A stretch of DNA of 53,641 nt from an uncultured Mycoplasmatota bacterium. GTDB taxonomy: Bacteria > Bacillota_I > Bacilli_A > RF39 > UBA660. Under the pieces are notes generated by a model. That model saw only the letters and a list, made by a program, of their open reading frames with translations, searched no databases and was not told where the DNA came from. This document shows, one piece after another, positions 7,262 through 14,844 of the stretch. A program made the position numbers and the translations under genes. The DNA is taken from contig UQRY01000007.1 of NCBI GenBank assembly GCA_900543675.1, positions 1 through 53,641 of the forward strand, read 5' to 3'. The first letter of the stretch is position 1, and each line of letters starts with the position of its first letter.

Positions 7262-8584
7262 ATGAATGGTAAAGTGCCAAAGCGAATCGCAACTATTTTA
7301 TTAAACTCTTTAAAAGGTGGAGTTGTACCTAGGACGGGATTAGGCTATATTGCCGTAGGGAGAGAAAAAGAACTTAATGCTTTATTAAATGATGTGAATT
7401 TTATTGAAGAAGGAGGAGCTACTTTTCGTTTTATTGTTGGAAAATATGGAAGTGGAAAAAGTTTCTTACTTCAGATGATTAGAAATCATGTCATGGATAA
7501 AGGATTTGTCGTTATGGATGCCGATTTATCACCGGAAAGAAGGTTAACGGGAACGAAAGGACAAGGCTTAGCGACTTACCGAGAACTAGTTCGGAATATG
7601 TCGACGAAGACTAAGCCGGATGGTGGAGCTTTACCTCTTATTTTAGAAAAATGGATTTCTTCTATCCAAAGTGATTTGTTAATGAATGGGAATGTCAAAG
7701 TAGATGATCCTAAGTTTTCAGAACTAGTCGAAAAGGAAATTTACCGAGTAGTTAGTCAAGTAGAAGGTATGGTTCATGGCTTTGATTTTGCGAAAATTAT
7801 TTTGACTTATTGGAATGGTTATAAAGAAGGAAACGATGAGAAGAAGGGGGCTGCTCTTCGGTGGCTTCGGGGAGAGATAACTACCAAGAGTGAGTGTAAG
7901 GAACTTTTAGGAATCAACATTATGATTACCGATGATAATTGGTATGACTATGTGAAATTGTTAGCTGTTTTCATGGTAAAGGCAGGATATAAAGGAATGC
8001 TTTTATTGATTGATGAACTGGTTAACTTGTATAAGATTCCAATGACTGTCGCAAGACAGAATAACTATGAAAAGATTTTGACTATGTATAATGATATTTT
8101 ACAAGGAAAAGCAGAGTACTTAGGAATTATTATGGGTGGTACACCGCAATGTGTCGAAGATACGAGAAGAGGAATTTTTAGCTACGAAGCATTAAAATCT
8201 AGATTAGAGGATAGTCGGTTTGCGAACGATGAAGCCCGTGACTTTTTAGCGCCTATTATTCGTTTAAAACCGTTAACTCCATCAGAAATGACTATTTTAG
8301 TAGAAAAATTAGCCGATATTCATGCTGATTTATATCAATATGAAAGAAAAGTTACTTTAGATGAATTAATTCATTTTATTCAGATTGAATTTAGCCGTGT
8401 TGGTGCGCTAACCAATATTACGCCACGGGAAATCATTCGTGATTTCATCGAACTTTTAAATACACTTTATCAGTATCCAGAAAAAGATTTGCTCACGATT
8501 ATTCAAAGTGATGAGTTTCAAAATCATTCTCAGCCTTTCGCCGATCAAGACGTGAGTGACGAGTTTGCGAGTTTTGAACTATGA
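7262..8584 (+). CDS. sngB: Shango protein B: BrxD-like P-loop ATPase
   Basis: This 440-residue protein belongs to the DUF2791/BrxD group of P-loop ATPases. Walker A is GKYGSGKS at residues 60-67 and Walker B is LLLIDEL near residue 250. The segment MDADLSPERRLTGTKGQGLATYRELV after Walker A is typical of the group. Related ATPases act in BREX type 2, but here no PglZ, PglX or BrxC is present. Between a TerB protein and a helicase it fits the ATPase of Shango and probably controls loading or activation of the helicase (inference). AAGGAGG precedes the ATG, and the stop overlaps the start of the helicase gene by 4 bases (ATGA), which implies translational coupling. Confidence 0.88.
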   Translation: MNGKVPKRIATILLNSLKGGVVPRTGLGYIAVGREKELNALLNDVNFIEEGGATFRFIVGKYGSGKSFLLQMIRNHVMDKGFVVMDADLSPERRLTGTKGQGLATYRELVRNMSTKTKPDGGALPLILEKWISSIQSDLLMNGNVKVDDPKFSELVEKEIYRVVSQVEGMVHGFDFAKIILTYWNGYKEGNDEKKGAALRWLRGEITTKSECKELLGINIMITDDNWYDYVKLLAVFMVKAGYKGMLLLIDELVNLYKIPMTVARQNNYEKILTMYNDILQGKAEYLGIIMGGTPQCVEDTRRGIFSYEALKSRLEDSRFANDEARDFLAPIIRLKPLTPSEMTILVEKLADIHADLYQYERKVTLDELIHFIQIEFSRVGALTNITPREIIRDFIELLNTLYQYPEKDLLTIIQSDEFQNHSQPFADQDVSDEFASFEL

Positions 8585-10722
8585 GTGCCTTTAATCAGTT
8601 AGCGCCTTTTATTCAGAATTATATCTATCGTAATCGTTGGGAAGAATTACGGGATATCCAAGTGGCTAGTATCGATATTATTTTAAATACAGATAATCAT
8701 TTATTGTTATCTAGTGGCACGGCTAGTGGGAAAACAGAAGCAGCATTTTTACCTATTTTAACCGATCTTTCTCAACATCCTTCTTCCTCCGTTGGTATTT
8801 TATATATCAGTCCGTTAAAAGCTTTGATTAATGATCAGTTTGAACGACTTTCTGATCTTTTAATTGAAGCCGATATTCCGGTTTATAAGTGGCATGGGGA
8901 TGTATCCGTTTCTCATAAAAATAAATTACGGAAAAATCCTAAAGGTTTGTTACAAATTACCCCTGAGTCATTAGAAGCTATGCTTACTTATCGTAAACAA
9001 GAAGCAATTTTGTTTTTCTCTGATTTACGTTATATTGTAATTGACGAAGTTCATTATTTCATGGGAGAAAATCGTGGGATTCAACTTCTTTCTTTGTTAG
9101 AACGTTTAAGTCGTCTTACTAATTGTTTGCCAAGAAGAATAGGGCTAAGTGCGACAGTAGGAAATTCTTTGGAAGTAGCGGATTGGTTGGCTTCTGGAAC
9201 TAATAGGAAGTGTGTTGTTCCTCAAGTTGATGGTGGAAAACGGACGATTCATCTTTCTATTGATGATGCGGTAGTAGAAACTGATTTTTATGATAAGCTT
9301 TATCATTTATCTTTTGGAAAACGCTGTATTATTTTTTCAAATAGTAGAAGTGAAGTTGAACTAAATATTGCCAATTTAAAATTGTTGGCGGCGAAGAAAC
9401 AGACTCCTGATATTTATTTTACGCATCATGGTAATGTTTCTGGTGGCTTACGAGAATATGCTGAACGAGAAATGAGAACGAGTGATTATAAGACGGTAGT
9501 TGGTGCGACTGTCACTTTAGAATTAGGCATCGATGTCGGTGATTTGGAGCGAATTATCGAAACTGGTACACCATATAGTGTGTCTAGTTTTGTGCAACGG
9601 TTAGGACGAAGTGGTAGGCGAACGGGAATCAGTGAGATGATGTTTCTGTTTGATAAAAAAGATCAAGATGATACCGAGCAGAAAAACAAAGAGTTTTATC
9701 AACAGATCGATTGGGATATGATTCTTTGTATTGCGTTAATCGAATTATACACGAAGGAAAAATGGATTGAGCCTTTACTCACTCCTAGGCTTCCTTATCC
9801 TCTTTTGTATCACCAGACAATGTGTTATTTAACCTCAGTTGGGAGTGCTTCTCCTAGTAGTTTAGCGGAGTATATGCTTACTCTTTCTCCATTTCGACAA
9901 ATTTCTCAAGAAGATTACCGTAATTTACTTCATTATTTATTAGAAATCGATCAGTTAGAAATGGATGAAGAAGGAAACTTATTAATTGGTGAAAAGGGAA
10001 GTCAAACGATCTCTAAATATCAGTTTTTAACGGTATTTGAGAATGAAATTGAGTATTCTGTTCGAGAAGAATCTAGAGAGATTGGTACGATTAATACTTT
10101 AGTTCCAGTAGGAGAAACATTGATTTTAGCGGGAAATAGTTGGCGAGTCTTAGAGATTAATGCGGAGAAAAGACAGATTTTTGTCAAAAAAATAAAAGGA
10201 ATTTCAAAAAGTTATTGGGAAGGACCAGATGAGATTATTATCGCTACCAAGATATTAAAGAAGATGAAAGAAATTTTGAGTAGTAGAGATTCCTATCCTT
10301 ATTTACGCGCTAATGCGAAAAATCTATTAGATAAAAGTAGACAACTTTTCTGTAATGCGACTTTGGATCATGAGCATATCGTTTTGCTTTCTGATCATTA
10401 TTACGCTTTATTTCCTTATTTAGGAACAAAGTCTTTGATGACTTTACAGCTTGTCCTTGGGTTTCATGGAATCGTTTCTCATATTGAGTCGATTTACCGT
10501 ATTCCTATTTTTCTTCATATTGATCAGGAAATTTCTAAGGAAGAGCTTATTCAAGTACTAAATACCATTAAGCAGGAACCACTCGATCCTTTTCAATTAG
10601 AAACGGGAGATTTAGTGATCCAAGAAAAAAATATTCAATATGTACCTAAGCATTTATCGAAGAAGCATTATTTGACAGATTATATTGAAGTAGAAGCGAT
10701 GAGAAGAGATTTAGAATTTTAA
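8581..10722 (+). CDS. sngC: Shango protein C: Lhr-type DEAD/DEAH helicase
   Basis: A 713-residue superfamily 2 helicase: Walker A GTASGKTEA at 46-54, motif II DEVH near 155 (a DEVH rather than DEAH box), motif III SATVG near 190 and motif VI QRLGRSGRRTG near 340-350. The order and the ETGTPYSVSSFVQRLGRSGRR block resemble Lhr/BrxH helicases that move along single-stranded DNA. The C-terminal 300 residues are a Lhr-type accessory region. As the last gene of the operon it is the presumed effector or DNA-remodelling motor of Shango. It is followed by a strong terminator, which closes the three-gene unit. Confidence 0.9.
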   Translation: MSAFNQLAPFIQNYIYRNRWEELRDIQVASIDIILNTDNHLLLSSGTASGKTEAAFLPILTDLSQHPSSSVGILYISPLKALINDQFERLSDLLIEADIPVYKWHGDVSVSHKNKLRKNPKGLLQITPESLEAMLTYRKQEAILFFSDLRYIVIDEVHYFMGENRGIQLLSLLERLSRLTNCLPRRIGLSATVGNSLEVADWLASGTNRKCVVPQVDGGKRTIHLSIDDAVVETDFYDKLYHLSFGKRCIIFSNSRSEVELNIANLKLLAAKKQTPDIYFTHHGNVSGGLREYAEREMRTSDYKTVVGATVTLELGIDVGDLERIIETGTPYSVSSFVQRLGRSGRRTGISEMMFLFDKKDQDDTEQKNKEFYQQIDWDMILCIALIELYTKEKWIEPLLTPRLPYPLLYHQTMCYLTSVGSASPSSLAEYMLTLSPFRQISQEDYRNLLHYLLEIDQLEMDEEGNLLIGEKGSQTISKYQFLTVFENEIEYSVREESREIGTINTLVPVGETLILAGNSWRVLEINAEKRQIFVKKIKGISKSYWEGPDEIIIATKILKKMKEILSSRDSYPYLRANAKNLLDKSRQLFCNATLDHEHIVLLSDHYYALFPYLGTKSLMTLQLVLGFHGIVSHIESIYRIPIFLHIDQEISKEELIQVLNTIKQEPLDPFQLETGDLVIQEKNIQYVPKHLSKKHYLTDYIEVEAMRRDLEF

Positions 10723-10747
10723 AAAAGTTGAAATTTAGAATTTTAGT

Positions 10748-10797
10748 AAAGAAAAGTATTCAAAACGATTTATCCGGAATAACTTTTCTTTTTTTCT
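10748..10797 (+). terminator. Terminator of the Shango operon
   Basis: AAAGAAAAGTATTC and GAATAACTTTTCTTT pair over 14 positions with one bulge and run into a T-rich tract. It is 25 bases past the helicase stop. Confidence 0.7.
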
Positions 10798-10833
10798 TTC
10801 CCTTTTTCCGATTAGTTTTTTACTTTTGAGCCT

Positions 10834-10862
10834 TTGACAATGTTTGTTTTTTCTTTTATGGT
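10834..10862 (+). promoter_or_regulatory. Promoter candidate of the first UvrD-like gene
   Basis: A consensus TTGACA (10834-10839) and a poor -10 TATGGT (10857-10862) are 17 bases apart. The transcript would start about ten bases before the ATG at 10880. Confidence 0.45.
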
Positions 10863-10879
10863 GATTATGGTGATTATGG

Positions 10880-12661
10880 ATGAGAAAGCAGGTGGAGGAT
10901 TTTTATTGTCAGTTTAGGCAAGTATCCGCTTATATTGACTATCGCATGCGAGTAGCTTGGAAAGAAAAATATGCTTCTTTATATCAACGGGTACTTGTTC
11001 ACCGTAAAGAGGAGATTATCTTTTCTACTTTTTGTCATGATTATGAACATTTGGAGGAATTGTTAGCTAAGCAGAATGAATTTTGGATACAAAAAGAATT
11101 GCGCAATGTGGACTTCCTTCTCAGTCATGTTAATGGTTATTCTTTAGATGAAAATCAACGACGAGTAGTTCTTACAGATGAAGTTCATCAATTAGTGATA
11201 GCGGGAGCTGGAAGTGGAAAGAGCTTAACTATTATTGGCAAGATTCGGTATTTGGTTGAGTATTTGAAGATTCCGCCCCAAGAAATTATTGTTCTTTCTT
11301 TTACGAATGATTCAACCAAAAGTCTTAAGATGAGTATCGATAAACAACTTCAGTACCCAGTTCAGATTTATACTTTTCATAAGTTAGCTCTTCAGATTTT
11401 AAAGGAGAATAGTTCCTACTCTTATACAATCGCTCCAGCTGATTTGTTGGAATATTTAATCGATGAGTATTTTCAAACGACGGTTTTTCTTTATCCTAAA
11501 ATGATGAAAAGCTTACTTCGTTATCTTGGAATTTCTACTTTTCCTTTTTCTACTTTGTATGGCTATCGTCATTTCTTATCGCCAGAAGAATTAAAGTTAT
11601 TTCAAAAATTGATCGTGAAATTTATTCGATTATTTAAGACAAATGCCTATAATGAAAGTGACTTTATCGGTTTTTTTGAACAAAATAAGAAGTTTTGCTC
11701 TTTGAAAAAGTATGGAAAACAAAGAACCTTTTTACGCTTTGCTTATCTGTTTTATCACTTATATGAACATGAGTTATCTTCCCAAGGAGAAATTGATTTT
11801 GATGATATGATTAAGTTAGCGACGAAATCAGTTTTAAAGAAGGGAATGCCTTTACCTTGTCGTTATCTAATCATCGATGAATATCAGGACAGCTCTTTGA
11901 TTCGAGTAGAACTAGTTCAAGCTATTTTAGAAAGAACGCAAGCTAAATTTATGGCGGTGGGGGATGATTTTCAGTCGATTTATCGATTTACGGGGTGTGA
12001 CTTAGCTATTTTTTTGCATTTTGAACGGTATTTTCCTCATCCAGCGGTGATGAAAATAGAGAATACTTATCGAAATAGTCAGGAATTAGTTACCATCGCA
12101 GGTAATTTTGTGATGAAGAATTCTTCTCAACTTCAGAAAAATTTATCCGCCTTAAAACACTTAGAACGGCCCATTCGTCTTGTTTATTATCAAAATGCGG
12201 TTTTTACTTTTAAACGAGTAATTAAAGAAATTCATCGGGAGTTTTCTAAAGGAATTTTAGTGTTGGGACGAAATAATCGGGATATTTATACTTCTATCGA
12301 TCATGAGTTTCGCTATGAGGAAAAGACAGGTAAATTAATTTATCTTCCTAATCCAAAAATTTCTCTTCGTTATTTGACTGTGCATAAATCGAAGGGACTA
12401 GAAGAAGAAAATGTGATTTTACTTCATGTTGCGGAGGGTAAGATGGGGTTTCCCAATCAGATTGCGGATCATGATGTGTTGAAGTTTGTTTCGCTTGAAG
12501 AAGAAAATTATCGGTTTAGTGAGGAAAGAAGATTATTTTATGTCGCTTTAACTAGGACGAAAAACTATATTTATCTACTAGCGCCTAAAGGAAGAGAGTC
12601 CTGTTTTGTTCGAGAATTAATTCATGATTATTCCTCTTTTATCACGGTAAGTACGGATTAA
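10880..12661 (+). CDS. UvrD/Rep-like superfamily 1 DNA helicase
   Basis: The 593-residue protein carries the SF1A set: Q-motif region ENQRRVV near 91, Walker A AGAGSGKS 108-115, motif II LIIDEYQDSS near 330, motif III VGDDFQSIYRFTG, motif IV ENTYRNSQEL, motif V VHKSKGLEEENV and motif VI RRLFYVALTRTKNY near 550. These indicate an ATP-driven 3'-5' DNA helicase of the helicase IV type. It is a paralogue of the gene at 14845-17286 but lacks that protein's inserted nuclease domain, so it is about 220 residues shorter. No ribosome site precedes ATG 10880, and the upstream TGA at 10871 excludes an earlier start. Its stop codon overlaps that of the convergent SDR gene. Confidence 0.88.
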   Translation: MRKQVEDFYCQFRQVSAYIDYRMRVAWKEKYASLYQRVLVHRKEEIIFSTFCHDYEHLEELLAKQNEFWIQKELRNVDFLLSHVNGYSLDENQRRVVLTDEVHQLVIAGAGSGKSLTIIGKIRYLVEYLKIPPQEIIVLSFTNDSTKSLKMSIDKQLQYPVQIYTFHKLALQILKENSSYSYTIAPADLLEYLIDEYFQTTVFLYPKMMKSLLRYLGISTFPFSTLYGYRHFLSPEELKLFQKLIVKFIRLFKTNAYNESDFIGFFEQNKKFCSLKKYGKQRTFLRFAYLFYHLYEHELSSQGEIDFDDMIKLATKSVLKKGMPLPCRYLIIDEYQDSSLIRVELVQAILERTQAKFMAVGDDFQSIYRFTGCDLAIFLHFERYFPHPAVMKIENTYRNSQELVTIAGNFVMKNSSQLQKNLSALKHLERPIRLVYYQNAVFTFKRVIKEIHREFSKGILVLGRNNRDIYTSIDHEFRYEEKTGKLIYLPNPKISLRYLTVHKSKGLEEENVILLHVAEGKMGFPNQIADHDVLKFVSLEEENYRFSEERRLFYVALTRTKNYIYLLAPKGRESCFVRELIHDYSSFITVSTD

Positions 12662-13566
12662 CTACCGGTGATGATTCCGCCGTTTGGATGAAGAATTTGT
12701 CCGGTCATATAACGAGAATCATCACTCGCCAAAAAGACATAACATGGGGAAACTTCAAATGGTTGACCGGCACGCATGAGTGGTGTTTTGGAGGTATAAG
12801 TTCCGAAGGTTTCTACTTCTTTTCCTGTATAGGAAGCAGGAATTAAAGGAGTCCAAATAGGTCCAGGTGCGACACCATTAACCCGTATTTTCTTTTCGGC
12901 AAGAGACAAGGCCAGAGATCTAGTTAATGTGACAATAGCTCCTTTGGTACTACTATAGTCGATTAATTTTTTATTTCCTTGATAGGCAGTAACTGAAGTT
13001 GTATTGATGATACTTGAATGTTCTTTTAGATAAGGAAGAGTTGCCTGAATCATGTAAAAATAAGAGAACACATTTGTTTGATAAGTAAGTAGTAATTGTT
13101 CTTCTGTGATGTTTAAGATGCTGTCTTGTAAAAATTGAACGGCAATGTTGTTCACTAGAATATCGATTTTATGGTAGGTGTTCATCACACAGTTGATTGC
13201 ATATTGACTATTTTCTTTTTGACGGAGGTCTGTTTTTATTGTGATACACTTTCTCCCCATTTTTCGAATATAATTTTTTGTAAATTCAGCATCTTCTACT
13301 TCATCGAAATAAACAATGGCAATGTCGGCTCCTTCTTTCGCAAACTGGACGGCAACACTTCGTCCGATTCCACTATCTCCGCCCGTTACGATAGCGACTT
13401 TTCCCAGTAGTTTGTTGCTTCCTTTTTGATTGGGATTATCGAAGATTGGTTTGGGATCCATTAAGTATTCGAGTCCAGGTTGAGATTGTTGATGTTGATG
13501 AGGAAAGGCTATGGGAAGTTCTCTACATATTTTCTTTTTTCCAATATATGGATACATTGGGTACAT
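12658..13566 (-). CDS. Short-chain dehydrogenase, stress-protein type
   Basis: A classical NAD(P)-dependent SDR of 302 residues with an N-terminal extension of about 55 residues before the Rossmann fold. The cofactor loop is TGGDSGIGR (61-69), the catalytic motif is YSSTKGA near residue 200, followed by PGPIWTPL. The extension plus LEYLMDPKP is typical of the YdaD/YhdF (general stress protein 39) group, whose true substrates are unclear. ATG 13566 follows AGAAGGTGAT at 6 bases, so the earlier in-frame ATG (13599) is not used. The gene converges on the helicase gene, with the two TAA stops sharing bases. Confidence 0.88.
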   Translation of the reverse strand: MYPMYPYIGKKKICRELPIAFPHQHQQSQPGLEYLMDPKPIFDNPNQKGSNKLLGKVAIVTGGDSGIGRSVAVQFAKEGADIAIVYFDEVEDAEFTKNYIRKMGRKCITIKTDLRQKENSQYAINCVMNTYHKIDILVNNIAVQFLQDSILNITEEQLLLTYQTNVFSYFYMIQATLPYLKEHSSIINTTSVTAYQGNKKLIDYSSTKGAIVTLTRSLALSLAEKKIRVNGVAPGPIWTPLIPASYTGKEVETFGTYTSKTPLMRAGQPFEVSPCYVFLASDDSRYMTGQILHPNGGIITGS

Positions 13567-13621
13567 GATTATCACCTTCTGGTAAATTTTATTCCACATT
13601 CGTGTAAAAAATGTGATTACT

Positions 13622-13639
13622 TTTATTTTGTGTTATACT
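13622..13639 (+). promoter_or_regulatory. Extended -10 promoter element, copy 2
   Basis: Same 18-base sequence as at 5398-5415. It lies 27 bases before the ATG of the cold-shock-like gene, a correct distance for its promoter. Confidence 0.6.
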
Positions 13640-13665
13640 TTTTAAAATACGAGGAGTAATGATCG

Positions 13666-13881
13666 ATGAAGGGTAATGGTAAATATAAGCGATTAAAGGG
13701 TTATATTGTTAAGTTACTGTATGGAGATTACGGGTATATTGTCGGTGAAGATGGGAATATTTATCTGTTTTCTTATCAAGATGTTTTTGCTCATCAGATA
13801 CCAAAAGAAGGGGCGAAAGTTACGTTTTATCCTCGTTATTATACAGAACCAGAAGCAGTTGAAGTAAAAATTATTTTCTAG
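13666..13881 (+). CDS. Small cold-shock-like OB-fold protein
   Basis: The 71-residue basic protein has the layout of a cold-shock domain: a first strand (KRLKGYIVKLL), then GDYGYIVGEDGNIYLFSYQDV where CspA proteins have the KGFGFI...FVHFS RNA-binding motif, and a later PKEGAKVTFYP resembling the EGQ.V.F strand. The match is structural rather than close, since the aromatic FVH motif is replaced by YLFS. It may bind single-stranded RNA or DNA. It has its own promoter and a GAGGAG ribosome site, and lies between two SDR genes. Confidence 0.55.
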   Translation: MKGNGKYKRLKGYIVKLLYGDYGYIVGEDGNIYLFSYQDVFAHQIPKEGAKVTFYPRYYTEPEAVEVKIIF

Positions 13882-13891
13882 TTTTTTTTGG

Positions 13892-13905
13892 TTTTGTGTT
13901 ATACT
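13892..13905 (+). promoter_or_regulatory. Extended -10 promoter element, copy 3
   Basis: TTTTGTGTTATACT is identical to the last 14 bases of the copies at 5398 and 13622. It is 26 bases before ATG 13931 of the SDR gene. Confidence 0.6.
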
Positions 13906-13930
13906 TAAATATAGAATAGGAGAGAAGATT

Positions 13931-14728
13931 ATGAGTAAGTTAAAAGATAAAGTAGCGATTGTGACTGGTGGGGCGATGGGAAATGGTTTAGGCATCGCCA
14001 AAGTATTTTTGAAATATGAAGCACAAGTCGTATTATTTGATTATTCGGACAAAATTGCGGATACAATTATTGAGTTACGTAATCAATTTCCGAATTCTAC
14101 TGTGACAGGTTATAAAGTAGATATTCGTGATATGCGAATGGTTACTGCTTGTATGAAAGATGTATTTGATAAACTTGGTCATATCGACGTTATTGTGAAT
14201 AATGCTGGAGTATGTCATTTAGAAACTTTTGAAGCAATGAGTGATGAGCTACGAGATACTCATTTTGATATCAATATTAAAGGAACATGGAATGTGACTA
14301 AGGCAGCGCTTCCTTATTTAAAGAAAAACGCTTCTTCTTCAATTGTGAATTTATCGAGTGTAACAGGCGTGATGGTTGCGGATAGTGGGGAAGTTGCTTA
14401 TGCCACGACGAAAGCAGCATTAATGGGATTTACTAAAGCGTTAGCTAGTGAAGTGGTTACTGATCATATTCGTGTCAATGCGATTTTACCAGGTTATATT
14501 CGAACACCGATGGTAGATGGTATGGCTAAAACAAGTAATCCTAGTGATCCAGAAGCTGTAGTTTCTGGCATTGCGAATGCGATTCCGATGAAACGGTTAG
14601 GTACAATCGAAGAACTTGGCGAATTAGCTGCATTCTTAGCGAGCGATGAGTCTAGTTATATCACGGCTCAGGGTATCGTTATTGATGGTGGATCTACTTT
14701 ACCTGAGACAAATTCGATGGGTGTATAG
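13931..14728 (+). CDS. Short-chain dehydrogenase/reductase
   Basis: A 265-residue classical SDR. The nucleotide-binding loop TGGAMGNG (residues 12-19) departs from the usual TGGxxGIG. NNAG is present near 90, the catalytic Ser is in NLSSVTG near 140, and YATTKAA near 157 gives the Tyr and Lys. The end is the standard PGYIRTPM then SSYITAQGIVIDGG. It oxidises or reduces a small alcohol or ketone with NAD(P), and the substrate cannot be read from the sequence. The ribosome site is AGGAGAG. It forms a single-gene unit behind its own promoter. Confidence 0.88.
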   Translation: MSKLKDKVAIVTGGAMGNGLGIAKVFLKYEAQVVLFDYSDKIADTIIELRNQFPNSTVTGYKVDIRDMRMVTACMKDVFDKLGHIDVIVNNAGVCHLETFEAMSDELRDTHFDINIKGTWNVTKAALPYLKKNASSSIVNLSSVTGVMVADSGEVAYATTKAALMGFTKALASEVVTDHIRVNAILPGYIRTPMVDGMAKTSNPSDPEAVVSGIANAIPMKRLGTIEELGELAAFLASDESSYITAQGIVIDGGSTLPETNSMGV

Positions 14729-14758
14729 AGGAAGTAGACATTTTTGGAAATTTTAGGT

Positions 14759-14792
14759 AGATGTTTTTTAAAAACTTCTATCTTTTTCTTTG
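14759..14792 (+). terminator. Possible terminator after the SDR gene
   Basis: AGATGTTTTTT and AAAAACTTCT form an AT-rich hairpin with one mismatch, followed by ATCTTTTTC. The stem is weak. Confidence 0.4.
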
Positions 14793-14844
14793 CTCTTTTT
14801 TCTAGTTTCTTGTATACTAATATATAGAATAAGGGGTGTTCATA

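Noticed and set aside
7262..10722. BREX system
   Set aside because: The ATPase and helicase resemble BrxD and BrxH, but PglZ, PglX and BrxC are absent and a TerB gene leads the operon, which fits Shango better.
13171..13410. Plus-strand frame inside the minus-strand SDR gene
   Set aside because: It is antisense to conserved SDR motifs and has no ribosome site.
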